Origin: CBFHWU01 sp965659665
GTDB taxonomy: Bacteria > Bacteroidota > Bacteroidia > Flavobacteriales > Flavobacteriaceae
DNA: 49,354 nt
Direction of reading: 5' to 3'
Assembly: GCA_965659665.1 (NCBI GenBank)
Contig: CBFHWU010000004.1
Span: forward strand, 1-49,354
The notes beneath the pieces were generated by a model, which had not been told where the DNA came from, did not search any database, and was given only the letters and a program-made list of their open reading frames with translations. How positions within the stretch are numbered: position 1 is the first letter of the stretch; each line of letters starts with the position of its first letter. Below are positions 1 through 9,826 of this stretch, in pieces. The position numbers were made by a program, and so were the translations under genes.

Positions 1-579
1 CAGTGCCCTTGAGGTGGGTCAAAGACTGCCCATGGTGTAAGGTTTTACGGTTTAAAAAAGGGGGTAAAAAAGACTGTTTTAAGGAACAGGCATAAAGGCT
101 AAAGGACGCTAACGGGCGCGAAGGCGCGAAGGCGCGAAGGCGCGAAGGCGCGAAGGCGCGAAGTAAAGGACCATTTGGTTTAGCTTCATTGGAGACTTGA
201 AATTTGAACTCAAAATTAGCGGTTAAAATCACTAAAAACCAAGTGTAAAAAACAAAAAGAATTAACAATGGAGGAAAATTATCAAAAAAACAACATTAAT
301 TATTTACTATTATTAATGGGCACAAAATGAGAGGAGGGGTGGTAGGCAAGGAAAGCGCATCATGGGTCATTTTTTGGGGGGAGTAGGATGAATTAAACCA
401 AAGCAACCAAAAAAGTTTTTTTTATTGTTTGTTGTAGTCTAGTTAGGCATAAATTGTTGAATGAGCGAATATTTTGCAGTTATAATCTGAAATATCAGCT
501 AAAAATCGGGACTACCATCAAGCAAAGAGCTAAACAATCATGTTAAAGATCATTCATCTTCTTCCAAAAAGACACAGAT
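1..579. other. Left-edge non-coding region
   Basis: No convincing gene is visible between the left edge and the end of gltD. The stretch is AT-rich apart from the GC-rich octamer array at 115-162. It contains short G-rich patches (about 330-390) and a run of T at about 416-424. A 20-codon ATG reading frame at about 269-331 has no recognisable features and is not called. No clear hairpin terminator for the leftward gltBD operon was found here. Confidence 0.6.
115..162. repeat. Tandem octamer array, 6 x GGCGCGAA
   Basis: Six perfect head-to-tail copies of GGCGCGAA, 48 bp in all. The unit is not a multiple of three and no reading frame spans it, so it is non-coding. It is strikingly GC-rich against AT-rich surroundings. 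The short word AAAGGAC occurs on both sides (about 100-106 and 166-172). Comparable intergenic arrays built on CGCAAAGG-like words are known in Bacteroidota; that relationship is from memory and not tested here. Confidence 0.95.
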
Positions 580-2040
580 TTAGTTAGAGGGCAAATCTCC
601 TCCTTCTTTTGAAGGGAGCTGTGTTTGTCCCATGAGGTATTTATCGATATGATGAGCTGCTTCACGCCCTTCAGAAATTGCCCATACGATAAGAGATTGG
701 CCTCTTCTCATATCCCCAGCCGTAAAAATATTTGGAACATTTGTTTGATACTTTTCATTCCCAACAAGGTTTGAACGTTCATCTTGATCTAAACCTAATT
801 GTTCGGCCAATGTAGGCTCAGGACCTGAGAATCCTAAAGCAAGCAGCGCCAAATCACAAGGCCATTCTTTTTCAGAATTTTCTTGTTCCATTAATTTAGG
901 TCGTTCTCCTTCAATTTTTTCCCAACGAACATTGACTGTTTTAAGACCGACAATATTATCATCAGCATCACCAATAAATTCTTTGGTCATGATACTCCAT
1001 TCTCTATGACTACCTTCTTCGTGAGAGGAGGTGGTTTTTAGGTTAAAGGGCCAAAAAGGCCAAGGATGATCCTCCGTTCTAACTTCCAATGGTTTTGGCA
1101 TGATTTCAAAGTTTGTTACCGATTTTGCGCCTTGTCGATTAGAAGTACCAATACAATCTGAACCTGTATCTCCCCCGCCAATAACAATGACATTTTTGCC
1201 TTCAGCATGCAAATCTTTTTGGAGATCAGCTAAACCATCTACCCATCGGTTACTATGCGGCAAAAAATCCATAGCTTGAACGACACCCTTGAGATTACTT
1301 CCTGCGATAGGTAGTCGGCGTCGAATAGTAGCTCCTCCACACAATACCACAGCATCAAAACTTTTTAGTTTTTCTACATCATAATTTTTTCCAACTTCAA
1401 CACTGGTTTTAAACTTGATTCCTTCCGCAATCATTTGGTCTAAACGACGATCGATTACATGTTTTTCCATTTTAAAATCTGGAATTCCATATCGTAATAA
1501 TCCTCCAGCTTTTTCATCACGTTCAAATACAGTCACAACATGTCCAGCACGATTAAGTTGTTGTGCAGCGGCTAATCCTGCAGGGCCAGAGCCTACAACA
1601 GCGACTTTTTTGCCTGAGCGTTTCTGTGGAATTTCAGGCTTAATCCAACCTTCTCTAAACCCCCGTTCGACGATGTACTTTTCAATCATTTCAATTGAAA
1701 CGGGCGGATTAACAATCCCTAACACACAAGCAGCCTCACAAGGAGCAGGGCATAAACGTCCTGTGAATTCAGGAAAATTATTGGTAGAGTGTAAAATTCG
1801 CAAGGCTTTTTGCCATTCATTTCGATAAACAGCGTCGTTGAAATCTGGAATTAAATTTCCTAATGGACAACCGCTATGACAAAATGGAACCCCACAATCC
1901 ATACATCGTGCGCCTTGTTCTTGAAGCTTTTCGTCTCCAGGATTTACAGTAAACTCTTTGTAATTTTGAACACGATCGGCCACGGCGTTGTTAGTTTCAT
2001 TGACGCGATCAAACTCCATAAAACCTCTTAGTTTTCCCAT
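580..2040 (-). CDS. gltD: Glutamate synthase (NADPH) small subunit
   Basis: 486 aa. This subunit takes electrons from NAD(P)H through FAD and passes them to the large subunit, which makes two glutamates from glutamine and 2-oxoglutarate. The N-terminal region carries the cysteine sets that hold 4Fe-4S clusters (C46, C49, C54, C58 and C97, C101, C105). A dinucleotide-binding motif VAVVGSGPAGLAAA follows at about residues 146-159 and a second, VIGGGDTGSDC, at about 287. Length is typical of the family. It lies 4 nt downstream of gltB on the same strand, so the two are surely co-transcribed. Nothing is missing or truncated. Confidence 0.97.
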   Translation of the reverse strand: MGKLRGFMEFDRVNETNNAVADRVQNYKEFTVNPGDEKLQEQGARCMDCGVPFCHSGCPLGNLIPDFNDAVYRNEWQKALRILHSTNNFPEFTGRLCPAPCEAACVLGIVNPPVSIEMIEKYIVERGFREGWIKPEIPQKRSGKKVAVVGSGPAGLAAAQQLNRAGHVVTVFERDEKAGGLLRYGIPDFKMEKHVIDRRLDQMIAEGIKFKTSVEVGKNYDVEKLKSFDAVVLCGGATIRRRLPIAGSNLKGVVQAMDFLPHSNRWVDGLADLQKDLHAEGKNVIVIGGGDTGSDCIGTSNRQGAKSVTNFEIMPKPLEVRTEDHPWPFWPFNLKTTSSHEEGSHREWSIMTKEFIGDADDNIVGLKTVNVRWEKIEGERPKLMEQENSEKEWPCDLALLALGFSGPEPTLAEQLGLDQDERSNLVGNEKYQTNVPNIFTAGDMRRGQSLIVWAISEGREAAHHIDKYLMGQTQLPSKEGGDLPSN

Positions 2041-2044
2041 AATT

Positions 2045-5000
2045 TTATTTTGTTAATGCTTTTTCATTTTCTAATCGTTCTAAAGCTTTTTTGTAGTCGG
2101 AGGGCATCACCTTAATGAACTTCTTTTTATTGGCTTCCCACTCACCAAGGATACGCTTTGCCATAGGACTATTGGTGTATTTGATGTGTTTTTCAATAAG
2201 CTGATGAATTTGATTTAAATCAGTTTGAGAGGGATCTTCTAATCCGATCATTTCCATGTTAAAATTTCGATCATCGAATGTTCCGTCCTGTGAAAATAGA
2301 TAGGCAATACCCCCGCTCATTCCGGCAGCAAAATTTCGTCCAAATCCACCCAAAATCACAGCGATTCCTCCGGTCATATATTCACATCCGTGGTCACCAA
2401 TGCCTTCAACTACTGTTGTTGCCCCCGAATTTCGAACACAAAAACGTTCACCAGCAATTCCGTTAATATAAGCCTCTCCAGCAGTAGCTCCGTACAAAGA
2501 GACATTGCCAATGATAATATTTTCTTCAGGTTTAAATGTCACTTCGCTTGGAACACGAGCGACAAGTCGAGCACCCGACAAGCCTTTTCCAAAATAGTCA
2601 TTGCTGTTACCTTCAACTTCCATATGTAAACCACGAGTAGCAAAAGCACCAAAGCTTTGCCCTGCGGCACCTTTAAAGTGTAATTTTAAAGTATCTTCGG
2701 GAAGTCCCTCTGCACCATAAATTTTAGATATTTCATTACTTAGAATAGCTCCAACGGTACGGTTGGTGTTTTTGATATCAAAGGAAAGCGTTTGTACTTT
2801 TTTTGATTTGATGGCAGGTTGTGCTTTGCTTATGATATCAAAATCTAAGACTTCACTTAGCTCGTGATCTTGTTTAATAGTATTTCGAATTGCAACACGA
2901 TCATCTACATCAGGTCGATAGAGTATGGAAGATAAATCTACTCCTTTGGCTTTGTAATGATCAATGGCTGAGTTCATGTTTAATTTTTGACTCTGTCCTA
3001 CCATATCGTTGATTGTTCGGAATCCTAATTGTGCCATAATTACACGGAGTTCTTCCGCGATAAAGTGCATAAAATTGACGACATGCTCGGGCTTGCCTTT
3101 GAAGTTTTTCCTAAGTTCTGGATCTTGTGTGGCAATTCCAACCGGGCAAGTATTAAGATGGCAAGCACGCATCATAATGCACCCCGACGCAATCAAAGGG
3201 GCTGTAGAAAAACCAAATTCCTCCGCTCCCAACAAACAAGCAATAGCCACGTCACGCCCAGTTTTCATTTGTCCATCGCATTCTAATACAATTCGGCTGC
3301 GAAGGTCATTCATCACTAGGGTTTGTTGTGCTTCAGCAATCCCCAGTTCCCAAGGAAGACCAGCATGTTTTAGTGAGGTAAGCGGAGATGCACCAGTTCC
3401 TCCATCATAACCAGAAACAAGTATGACATCTGCTTTAGCTTTGGCTACACCTGCTGCGATAGTACCAACACCAACTTCGGAAACCAATTTGACATTTATT
3501 CGGGCCTCTCGATTGGCATTTTTCAAATCATAAATAAGTTGGGCTAAATCTTCAATAGAATAAATATCATGGTGAGGGGGAGGAGAAATTAGACCCACAT
3601 ATGGAGTCGAATTTCGTACCGAAGCTATATAAGGATTTACTTTGGGTCCAGGAAGTTGTCCTCCTTCACCAGGTTTGGCACCTTGCGCCATTTTGATTTG
3701 AATTTCTTTGGCACTTGATAAATAATGGGAAGAAACCCCAAACCGGCCTGAAGCAACTTGTTTGATGGCGCTGTTTCTCCACTCACCGTCTTCATCTCGA
3801 GTGAATCGGCGTGGATCTTCTCCGCCCTCACCAGAGTTACTTTTTCCACCAATTTGGTTCATCGCTTTTGCGAGGTTTTCGTGTGCTTCTTCGCTAATTG
3901 AACCCAAGGACATGGCACCAGTTTTAAATCGTCTTACAATTTCGGTCCATGGTTCAACATCTTCGAGCGGAATGGGATCTAATTCGGTAAACTCAAACAT
4001 CCCCCGAATGGTCATCAATTGTTTAGATTGATTGTTGATTAATTCGGCATATTCTTGGTAGGTATTGTATTTGTTTTGTTGAGTAGCAACTTGAAGTTTT
4101 GAAATAGTCGCGGGATTTAGCATATGAGCTTCTCCATTTCGTCTCCAACGATAACTCCCGCCTATTTCAAGATCAAGTGCATCCTCCACAATTTTATGAG
4201 AAAAAGCAAAGCGGTGTCGCTTTGCAATTTCTTTTTCAATTTCAAATAAACCAACTCCCTCAATCCGAGTGGGTGTATTACTGAAATAAGTGTCTACAAA
4301 TTTTTTGCTTAAGCCTAAAGCTTCAAAAATTTGTGCACCTCGATAAGAATGTAGAGTTGAAATCCCGATTTTGTTCATGATTTTGACAATCCCTTTAGCT
4401 ATTGCCTTATTAAAATTATGAATGGCGTTTTCGGAAGAAAGTCCTTTTATGCTATTGGTTTTGACCTGATGTTCAATAATTTCATTTACCATGTAAGGGT
4501 TGATGGCACTTGCACCATAACCAAAAAGCAAAGCAAAATGATGAGGTTCACGAGGCTCAGCAGACTCTATGATAATACCAAACCTCGAGCGCATCTTATG
4601 CTTAATCATTCCATGATGAACATGTGAGCAAGCTAAAATCATTGGTATGGGCGCATTTTCGCTGCTAACGCCACGGTCAGAAAGGATAATAATGTTAGCC
4701 CCTTGTTCAACCTGTTTTTTTACCTCAATTAAAAGCTGTTTCAAACTTTCTTCGAGTCCATTGTGACCCCGAACTGATTGGTAAAGCGTCGATACAGAAG
4801 AGGCTTTAAAATTATGATGTTCTATGAATTTTATTTTATCCAAATCTTCATTAGAGATGATAGGATTTTGAATACTCAGTTTCTTACAATGTTCTTCTGA
4901 AACCTCAAATATATTATAATCATTGCCCAAAGCCATAGAGGTGTCAGTAACGATCTCTTCGCGTATTCCATCTAAAGGGGGATTGGTTACTTGAGCAAAT

Positions 5001-6550
5001 AATTGCTTAAAGTAATTGTATAACAATTGCGGTTTGTGAGATAAAACGGCCAAAGGAGTATCTGTACCCATTGAGCCAATGGCTTCTTTTGCTTGTGTAC
5101 TCATTGGAACAATGAGTGTTTTAATGTCTTCTTCGGTATAACCAAATGCTTTTAAACGGGTGATAAAGGGCTCGTTTTCAACGGGGGTGCTGTTCCCAGT
5201 GTAAGGAACATTTTTGAGGGGTAACAAATTTTTATCAATCCATTTTTGATAAGGATGTTTGGAGGATATTAATTGTTTGATTTCGGAGTCTTCAATAATT
5301 CGACCTTCGTTCATATCAACCAAAAACATTCGACCTGGTTCTAGTCGTCCGTGCTTCACAACATTATCAGGTTCAATCTGTGTTACCCCTGTTTCGGAGG
5401 ACATAACAACGTAACCATCTTTGGTAACGGTGTATCGAGAGGGACGCAAGCCGTTTCTATCTAACAAAGCACCAATATATTTTCCATCCGTAAAAGGAAC
5501 TGACGCAGGACCATCCCAAGGTTCCATAATACATGAATTAAATTGGTAAAATGCTTTTTTGTGGTGGTCCATAGACTGGTGTTTTTCCCATGCTTCGGGA
5601 ACCATCATCATCATAACTTCAGGTAAAGATCGTCCTGTGTTGAGCAGAAGTTCAACAGCCATATCCATTGAACAAGAGTCTGATTTACCTTTTAGAATCA
5701 CAGGTAATATTTTTTGGATATCATCACCAAAGGATTCACTTTCAAATAATTCTTGTCGAGCAGTCATTCGGCTTAAGTTACCACGATACGTATTGATTTC
5801 CCCGTTGTGACACATGTACCTGAAGGGTTGAGCTAGGTCCCAAGTTGGAAAAGTGTTGGTCGAAAATCGTTGATGTACTAAGGCCAGACGAGTGACCACC
5901 CGTTGATCTTTTAAGTCTAAATAAAAACTTTCAATATCTTCGGGCATTAAAAGTCCCTTGTAAATTAGGGTTCGTGTCGAAAAGCTAGGAAGATAAAAAT
6001 AACTTCCTTGAGACATTTTGGACTGATATATGGTATGTTCAGAAATTTTACGAGCTATGTAGCATTTGGAGGTAAATTCGTCTTCTGTAAGTTCTTGACT
6101 TCCTTTTCCAACAAAAATTTGACGAATGATAGGGCGAGTGCTTTCGGCAATTTCACCTAAAACATCAGTATTTGTTGGGACCGATCGCCACCCTAATACA
6201 TTGAGTCCTTTTTTAGTCAGTTCGTTCTCTAATGTTTTGGTACAAAACGCACGTTGGTTTGCTTTTTGGGGAAGAAATACCATTCCCAATGCATACTCAG
6301 TTGGTTGTGGTAAATCAAATTTACATTCATCCTTCAAAAAGTCATGAGGGATATCAATAAGAATACCTGCCCCATCACCCGTTTTTCCATCTGAACTGAC
6401 AGCTCCACGGTGCTCTAGTTTTACTAAAATATCAAGCGCTTTGTGGATAATATCATTCGTTTTTTTCCCTTGTAGATTACAAATAAACCCAGCACCACAA
6501 TTGTCGTGTTCAAAATCGGGACTGTATAAACCTTGTGCGGATGGTAGCAT
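2045..6550 (-). CDS. gltB: Glutamate synthase large subunit
   Basis: 1501 aa, the normal size for the large (alpha) subunit. The enzyme is central to ammonia assimilation with glutamine synthetase. The N-terminus shows a 17-residue propeptide followed by Cys18 (DNCGAGF), the class II glutamine amidotransferase nucleophile exposed after processing. The central and FMN-binding synthase domains follow; the 3Fe-4S cysteines are in CIMMRACHLNTCPVG at about residues 1122-1136. The C-terminal third is the GXGXG beta-helix domain with repeated Gly-rich turns. First gene of the gltB-gltD operon, with a -7 promoter element just upstream. Confidence 0.98.
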   Translation of the reverse strand: MLPSAQGLYSPDFEHDNCGAGFICNLQGKKTNDIIHKALDILVKLEHRGAVSSDGKTGDGAGILIDIPHDFLKDECKFDLPQPTEYALGMVFLPQKANQRAFCTKTLENELTKKGLNVLGWRSVPTNTDVLGEIAESTRPIIRQIFVGKGSQELTEDEFTSKCYIARKISEHTIYQSKMSQGSYFYLPSFSTRTLIYKGLLMPEDIESFYLDLKDQRVVTRLALVHQRFSTNTFPTWDLAQPFRYMCHNGEINTYRGNLSRMTARQELFESESFGDDIQKILPVILKGKSDSCSMDMAVELLLNTGRSLPEVMMMMVPEAWEKHQSMDHHKKAFYQFNSCIMEPWDGPASVPFTDGKYIGALLDRNGLRPSRYTVTKDGYVVMSSETGVTQIEPDNVVKHGRLEPGRMFLVDMNEGRIIEDSEIKQLISSKHPYQKWIDKNLLPLKNVPYTGNSTPVENEPFITRLKAFGYTEEDIKTLIVPMSTQAKEAIGSMGTDTPLAVLSHKPQLLYNYFKQLFAQVTNPPLDGIREEIVTDTSMALGNDYNIFEVSEEHCKKLSIQNPIISNEDLDKIKFIEHHNFKASSVSTLYQSVRGHNGLEESLKQLLIEVKKQVEQGANIIILSDRGVSSENAPIPMILACSHVHHGMIKHKMRSRFGIIIESAEPREPHHFALLFGYGASAINPYMVNEIIEHQVKTNSIKGLSSENAIHNFNKAIAKGIVKIMNKIGISTLHSYRGAQIFEALGLSKKFVDTYFSNTPTRIEGVGLFEIEKEIAKRHRFAFSHKIVEDALDLEIGGSYRWRRNGEAHMLNPATISKLQVATQQNKYNTYQEYAELINNQSKQLMTIRGMFEFTELDPIPLEDVEPWTEIVRRFKTGAMSLGSISEEAHENLAKAMNQIGGKSNSGEGGEDPRRFTRDEDGEWRNSAIKQVASGRFGVSSHYLSSAKEIQIKMAQGAKPGEGGQLPGPKVNPYIASVRNSTPYVGLISPPPHHDIYSIEDLAQLIYDLKNANREARINVKLVSEVGVGTIAAGVAKAKADVILVSGYDGGTGASPLTSLKHAGLPWELGIAEAQQTLVMNDLRSRIVLECDGQMKTGRDVAIACLLGAEEFGFSTAPLIASGCIMMRACHLNTCPVGIATQDPELRKNFKGKPEHVVNFMHFIAEELRVIMAQLGFRTINDMVGQSQKLNMNSAIDHYKAKGVDLSSILYRPDVDDRVAIRNTIKQDHELSEVLDFDIISKAQPAIKSKKVQTLSFDIKNTNRTVGAILSNEISKIYGAEGLPEDTLKLHFKGAAGQSFGAFATRGLHMEVEGNSNDYFGKGLSGARLVARVPSEVTFKPEENIIIGNVSLYGATAGEAYINGIAGERFCVRNSGATTVVEGIGDHGCEYMTGGIAVILGGFGRNFAAGMSGGIAYLFSQDGTFDDRNFNMEMIGLEDPSQTDLNQIHQLIEKHIKYTNSPMAKRILGEWEANKKKFIKVMPSDYKKALERLENEKALTK

Positions 6551-6567
6551 ATTTTCTTCAATTTTCC

Positions 6568-6575
6568 CAAATATA
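6568..6575 (-). promoter_or_regulatory. -7 element for gltBD
   Basis: TATATTTG on the minus strand, an exact match to the Bacteroidota TAnnTTTG element, ending 17 nt before the gltB ATG. The predicted transcript leader is only about 10-12 nt. No TTG -33 element is visible at the usual spacing, so the call rests on the -7 box and its position. Confidence 0.55.
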
Positions 6576-6914
6576 AAGTAATGACGTGTTTATTCTTCTC
6601 TTTTTAAATCTAAATTAAGTTTGAAATATATATTTGATAAATTTTGACTGTATAAATGAAGATTTGATAAAAATTTAATGCTATAATAATCTTATGTTAA
6701 AAGGTGGGTTTTTTATAAATATAAAATAACAAAAACAGGGGGGAATGGTTATTAAACAGTTATTTGTTTTAAAAAAATACATCAAAAAAGGGGGAGGTAG
6801 CGTGCAATAGTTAATTTTTTTTGTTTTTAAGTTAAATTATTGGGAGGAAAAAAATATTATAATGTTAAAAGTTCAATCGTTTTTTGTTTCTTCAAAAATA
6901 AATGTGGCTTTTGC
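6576..6914. other. AT-rich divergent spacer between gltB and nhaD
   Basis: About 340 bp between the two divergent promoters. It holds A/T runs and a few G-runs (for example at 6737-6743 and 6789-6796) but no reading frame with coding character, no RNA gene and no strong hairpin that I can see. A TTG-initiated in-frame extension of nhaD through 6840 exists but is upstream of the predicted nhaD promoter and is not called as coding. Confidence 0.5.
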
Positions 6915-6922
6915 TATATTTG
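6915..6922 (+). promoter_or_regulatory. -7 element for nhaD-folC
   Basis: TATATTTG, an exact TAnnTTTG match, ending 22 nt before the ATG at 6945. It decides the nhaD start: the longer TTG-initiated frame beginning at 6840 would start upstream of its own promoter. A TTTG lies at 6883-6886 but the 28-nt spacer is too long for a normal -33 element. Confidence 0.6.
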
Positions 6923-6944
6923 TCGTTTCAATAAAAATAAATCG

Positions 6945-8270
6945 ATGGAAATCATAATCATTTCAATATTTGTTTTGGGGTATTTAGCCATAACTCTTGA
7001 ACACAATCTCAAAGTAGATAAACTTATTCCTGCATTAGGAATGATGGCGCTATTATGGGCGATAATCGCCCTTAATCATATGGCTGTATTTGATGTGGAC
7101 ACGGCAACTAAAAGTTTACACCCCACTCACATTGACGAAATTTTATTACACCACCTTGGCAAAACTGCTGAAATTTTGATATTCCTAATCGGTGCCATGA
7201 CTATTGTGGAAATTATTGATTATTTCAATGGTTTTTCGACCATCAAAGGTTTTATTCGAACCAAAAACAAAGTTCGAATGTTATGGATATTTTCTGTTTT
7301 AGCCTTTATACTCTCGGCAATTATCGATAATCTAACGGCGACAATTGTATTGATTACAATCCTACAAAAAGTAGTCCTTGACCGAACAACAAGAGTTTGG
7401 TATGCAGGGCTAATTATTGTGGCAGCAAATGCAGGTGGAGCTTGGTCACCTATTGGAGATGTGACCACTACCATGCTATGGATTGCAAAAAAAGTCACTA
7501 CTCCTGAACTAATTAAATACTTATTTGTTCCGTCATTGGTATGCATGATTATTCCAACGATAATTGCAAGCCGCTTTAAAATATTTAAAGGAGAATTGGA
7601 GATCACCGATCAAGAGGTAGAAACGACTAAACACGGCGCAACCATGTTGTATTTGGGTCTTGGTTCTATTCTTTTTGTCCCTGTATTCAAAACGGTTACA
7701 CATTTGCCTCCTTATGTGGGGATGATGCTATCCTTGGCAGTCGTTGCCACTTTTGCAGAGATATTTAGTCATTCAAAGTTTTCGATGTCCAATATTGACG
7801 ATGCAAGTACAGAGGCGTCTAGTCATAGTCCAGTTCATAAGGCATTAACCAAAATAGAAATGCCTAGTATATTGTTTTTTCTTGGTATTTTGATGGCGGT
7901 GGGAGCATTAGAGTCATTGGGAATGTTATTTGAGTTTGCTCAAACCCTCAATCAGACCATACCTAATTCGGATATCGTTGTAGCCATTTTGGGTACAGGG
8001 TCAGCCATTATAGACAATGTGCCGTTGGTAGCTGCGAGTATAGGAATGTTTTCAGAACCCATTGATCATCCGCTTTGGCATGCGATTGCATTAGCCGCAG
8101 GTACAGGAGGAAGTATGCTTATCATTGGATCAGCTGCTGGTGTGGTAGCGATGGGTATGGAAAAAATTAATTTTTTCTGGTACCTAAAAAAGATTTCTAT
8201 TTTGGCTCTCATTGGTTTTTTAGCAGGGTACGCTACGTTTATGTTCATGCGTGATGTGGTGCTTGTGTAA
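6945..8270 (+). CDS. nhaD: NhaD-type Na+/H+ antiporter
   Basis: 441 aa from the ATG chosen here. It is an inner-membrane secondary transporter of the ion-transporter (ArsB/NhaD) superfamily, expected to exchange cytoplasmic Na+ (or Li+) for H+. The protein is almost entirely hydrophobic with about 11-12 membrane segments; conserved-looking polar stretches inside the membrane include SAIIDNLTATIV, NAGGAWSPIGDVTTTMLW and GSAIIDNVPLVAA, the paired 'IDN' segments typical of NhaD. An upstream extension (Cys- and Phe-rich, from TTG at 6840) does not resemble the family. The stop codon TAA is directly followed by the folC ATG, so the two genes form an operon. Confidence 0.93.
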   Translation: MEIIIISIFVLGYLAITLEHNLKVDKLIPALGMMALLWAIIALNHMAVFDVDTATKSLHPTHIDEILLHHLGKTAEILIFLIGAMTIVEIIDYFNGFSTIKGFIRTKNKVRMLWIFSVLAFILSAIIDNLTATIVLITILQKVVLDRTTRVWYAGLIIVAANAGGAWSPIGDVTTTMLWIAKKVTTPELIKYLFVPSLVCMIIPTIIASRFKIFKGELEITDQEVETTKHGATMLYLGLGSILFVPVFKTVTHLPPYVGMMLSLAVVATFAEIFSHSKFSMSNIDDASTEASSHSPVHKALTKIEMPSILFFLGILMAVGALESLGMLFEFAQTLNQTIPNSDIVVAILGTGSAIIDNVPLVAASIGMFSEPIDHPLWHAIALAAGTGGSMLIIGSAAGVVAMGMEKINFFWYLKKISILALIGFLAGYATFMFMRDVVLV

Positions 8271-9479
8271 ATGAATTATCTCCAAACACTTGATTGGTTG
8301 TATGGACGATTGCCCATGTACCAACGTGTTGGAGCTCCTGCACTAAAACCAAGTTTGGCAAATATTCGTAGGCTACTGAGTTATTTGGGAAACCCCCACC
8401 ACAGCTTTAACAGCATTCATATTGCAGGAACCAACGGAAAAGGATCCTCAAGCCATATGGCGGCTGCGGTATTACAATCGGCAGGCTATAAAGTGGGACT
8501 GTACACCTCCCCTCATTTGAAAGATTTTAGGGAACGAATCCGCATTGACGGTCAGTTAATTTCTGAACATCAAGTGGTTGATTTTGTTAAGCAACACCAA
8601 CAACATTTTGAGGGACAAAAATATTCCTTTTTTGAAATGTCCGTTGCATTGGCTTTTCACACCTTTGCTGATCAATGTGTTGATATGGCTGTAATTGAAG
8701 TCGGTTTGGGTGGTCGGTTGGATGCGACCAATGTGATTACTCCCATGGCTTGTTTGATTACTAATATTGGATGGGATCATCAATACTTTTTAGGGGATTC
8801 ATTAACAAAGATTGCTGCGGAAAAAGCGGGAATTATCAAGCCTGATGTGCCAGTGGTGGTCAGTGAATTTCAAAAGGATATCCATTGGGTATTTGAGGAA
8901 AAAGCGGCCAGCCAACAAGCACCATTAGTGGTTCCTAATCAAACCCATTATCCCTTTACGACTGATTTGTTGGGGCGTTGTCAATATAAAAATATAAAAG
9001 GGGTGTGTGCTTTGCTCTCCATTTTAAAAGGATATTCCATCTCGAACGATGACCTTAAAAAAGGCCTGTCTCAAGTTCAACAATTAACTGGACTTAGAGG
9101 ACGTTGGCAGGTGATTGGAAATACGCCAAAAACTATTGTTGATGTTGCTCATAACAAAGAAGGACTTACCGAAGTATTTAAGCAACTAGAGATGGAGCAA
9201 TTTGATCGTTTACATATTGTTTTCGGAATGGTAAGGGATAAAAAATTAGAAGAAATCATTTCGTTATTTCCCACAGATGCATACTATTATTTTTGTGCTC
9301 CTGCGGTTCCTCGTGCTAAAAAGGTTGATGTGTTAGCCACAGAAGCTCGCTCTTATGGACTAAAAGGACAAGTTTTTGCCTCGGTTCAAAAAGCCTATCA
9401 AGCTTCTTTGAAGAACTCAGAACCTCAAGATTTGATTTTTATTGGAGGTAGTAATTTTGTCGTAGCTGAAGTGCTTTAA
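8271..9479 (+). CDS. folC: Bifunctional folylpolyglutamate/dihydrofolate synthase
   Basis: 402 aa, a cytoplasmic Mur-ligase-family enzyme that adds glutamate to dihydropteroate and to tetrahydrofolates. The ATP-binding loop GTNGKGSS is at residues 53-60, and the family motifs GLYTSPHL, EVGLGGRLDATN and NIGWDHQ follow in order. The C-terminal ligase domain includes TIVDVAHN at about 288. Length is normal. The gene abuts nhaD (TAAATG), suggesting shared transcription, and is followed within 10 bp by the promoter of tRNA-Val. Confidence 0.96.
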   Translation: MNYLQTLDWLYGRLPMYQRVGAPALKPSLANIRRLLSYLGNPHHSFNSIHIAGTNGKGSSSHMAAAVLQSAGYKVGLYTSPHLKDFRERIRIDGQLISEHQVVDFVKQHQQHFEGQKYSFFEMSVALAFHTFADQCVDMAVIEVGLGGRLDATNVITPMACLITNIGWDHQYFLGDSLTKIAAEKAGIIKPDVPVVVSEFQKDIHWVFEEKAASQQAPLVVPNQTHYPFTTDLLGRCQYKNIKGVCALLSILKGYSISNDDLKKGLSQVQQLTGLRGRWQVIGNTPKTIVDVAHNKEGLTEVFKQLEMEQFDRLHIVFGMVRDKKLEEIISLFPTDAYYYFCAPAVPRAKKVDVLATEARSYGLKGQVFASVQKAYQASLKNSEPQDLIFIGGSNFVVAEVL

Positions 9480-9487
9480 AAAAAAGC

Positions 9488-9518
9488 TTTGTAGTTATCA
9501 AAAACGCAGTTATATTTG
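9488..9518 (+). promoter_or_regulatory. Promoter of tRNA-Val
   Basis: A complete Bacteroidota promoter: TTTG at 9488-9491, a 19-nt spacer, and TATATTTG at 9511-9518. It ends 10 nt before the tRNA 5' end. This is the best promoter in the window and supports reading the other TAnnTTTG boxes as real. Confidence 0.85.
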
Positions 9519-9528
9519 CACTCCTTTA

Positions 9529-9603
9529 GGGCGCTTAGCTCAGTTGGTTCAGAGCATTTGGTTTACACCCAAAGGGTCGGGGGTTCGAATCCCTCAGCGC
9601 CCA
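9529..9603 (+). tRNA. tRNA-Val (anticodon UAC)
   Basis: A full cloverleaf can be folded by eye. Acceptor stem 9529-9535 pairs with 9596-9602, with discriminator A9603. D arm is 9538-9555 and anticodon stem TTTGG/CCAAA is 9557-9573 around loop TTTACAC. The TpsiC arm is 9579-9595 with loop TTCGAAT. Anticodon TAC at 9564-9566 reads GUA and other valine codons. CCA is not encoded. It has its own promoter and is followed by a hairpin terminator. A decayed low-GC island begins directly after it. Confidence 0.97.
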
Positions 9604-9624
9604 CACCTTTAAATTTTAATCTTT

Positions 9625-9658
9625 AAAAAGAGTTACCTCAAAAAAGGTATCTTTTTTT
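9625..9658 (+). terminator. Hairpin terminator after tRNA-Val
   Basis: AAAAAGA..TACC pairs with GGTATCTTTTT around a short A-rich loop, followed by a run of T. It sits 22 bp past the tRNA 3' end on the same strand. One small bulge interrupts the stem. Confidence 0.6.
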
Positions 9659-9826
9659 ATTTTAACCCGCATCAAGCTCCACAAACAATGTTTTTTCAAC
9701 TAATATTTCCAAAATTAGGAGTTTATATACTTTGAATTCATTTTCAGTTCCATTGTTCTTTATTTTTACTTTAACCCAATTACATACTGTTCAATTATTC
9801 TCCTTCTATCTTCAAATCTATCTTTA

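Noticed and set aside
2..40. Open frame at the extreme left (SALEVGQRLPMV then stop)
   Set aside because: Only 12 codons are visible and nothing identifies a family. It may be the tail of an upstream gene but cannot be supported.
115..162. CRISPR array
   Set aside because: The units are 8 bp with no spacers, so this is a simple tandem repeat. No cas genes or repeat-spacer structure occur elsewhere in the window.
269..331. 20-codon ATG frame in the left-edge region
   Set aside because: Too short, no signal peptide or promoter, no recognisable content.
6840..6944. N-terminal extension of nhaD from TTG
   Set aside because: It crosses the predicted -7 box and lacks family similarity; the ATG at 6945 explains the protein better.
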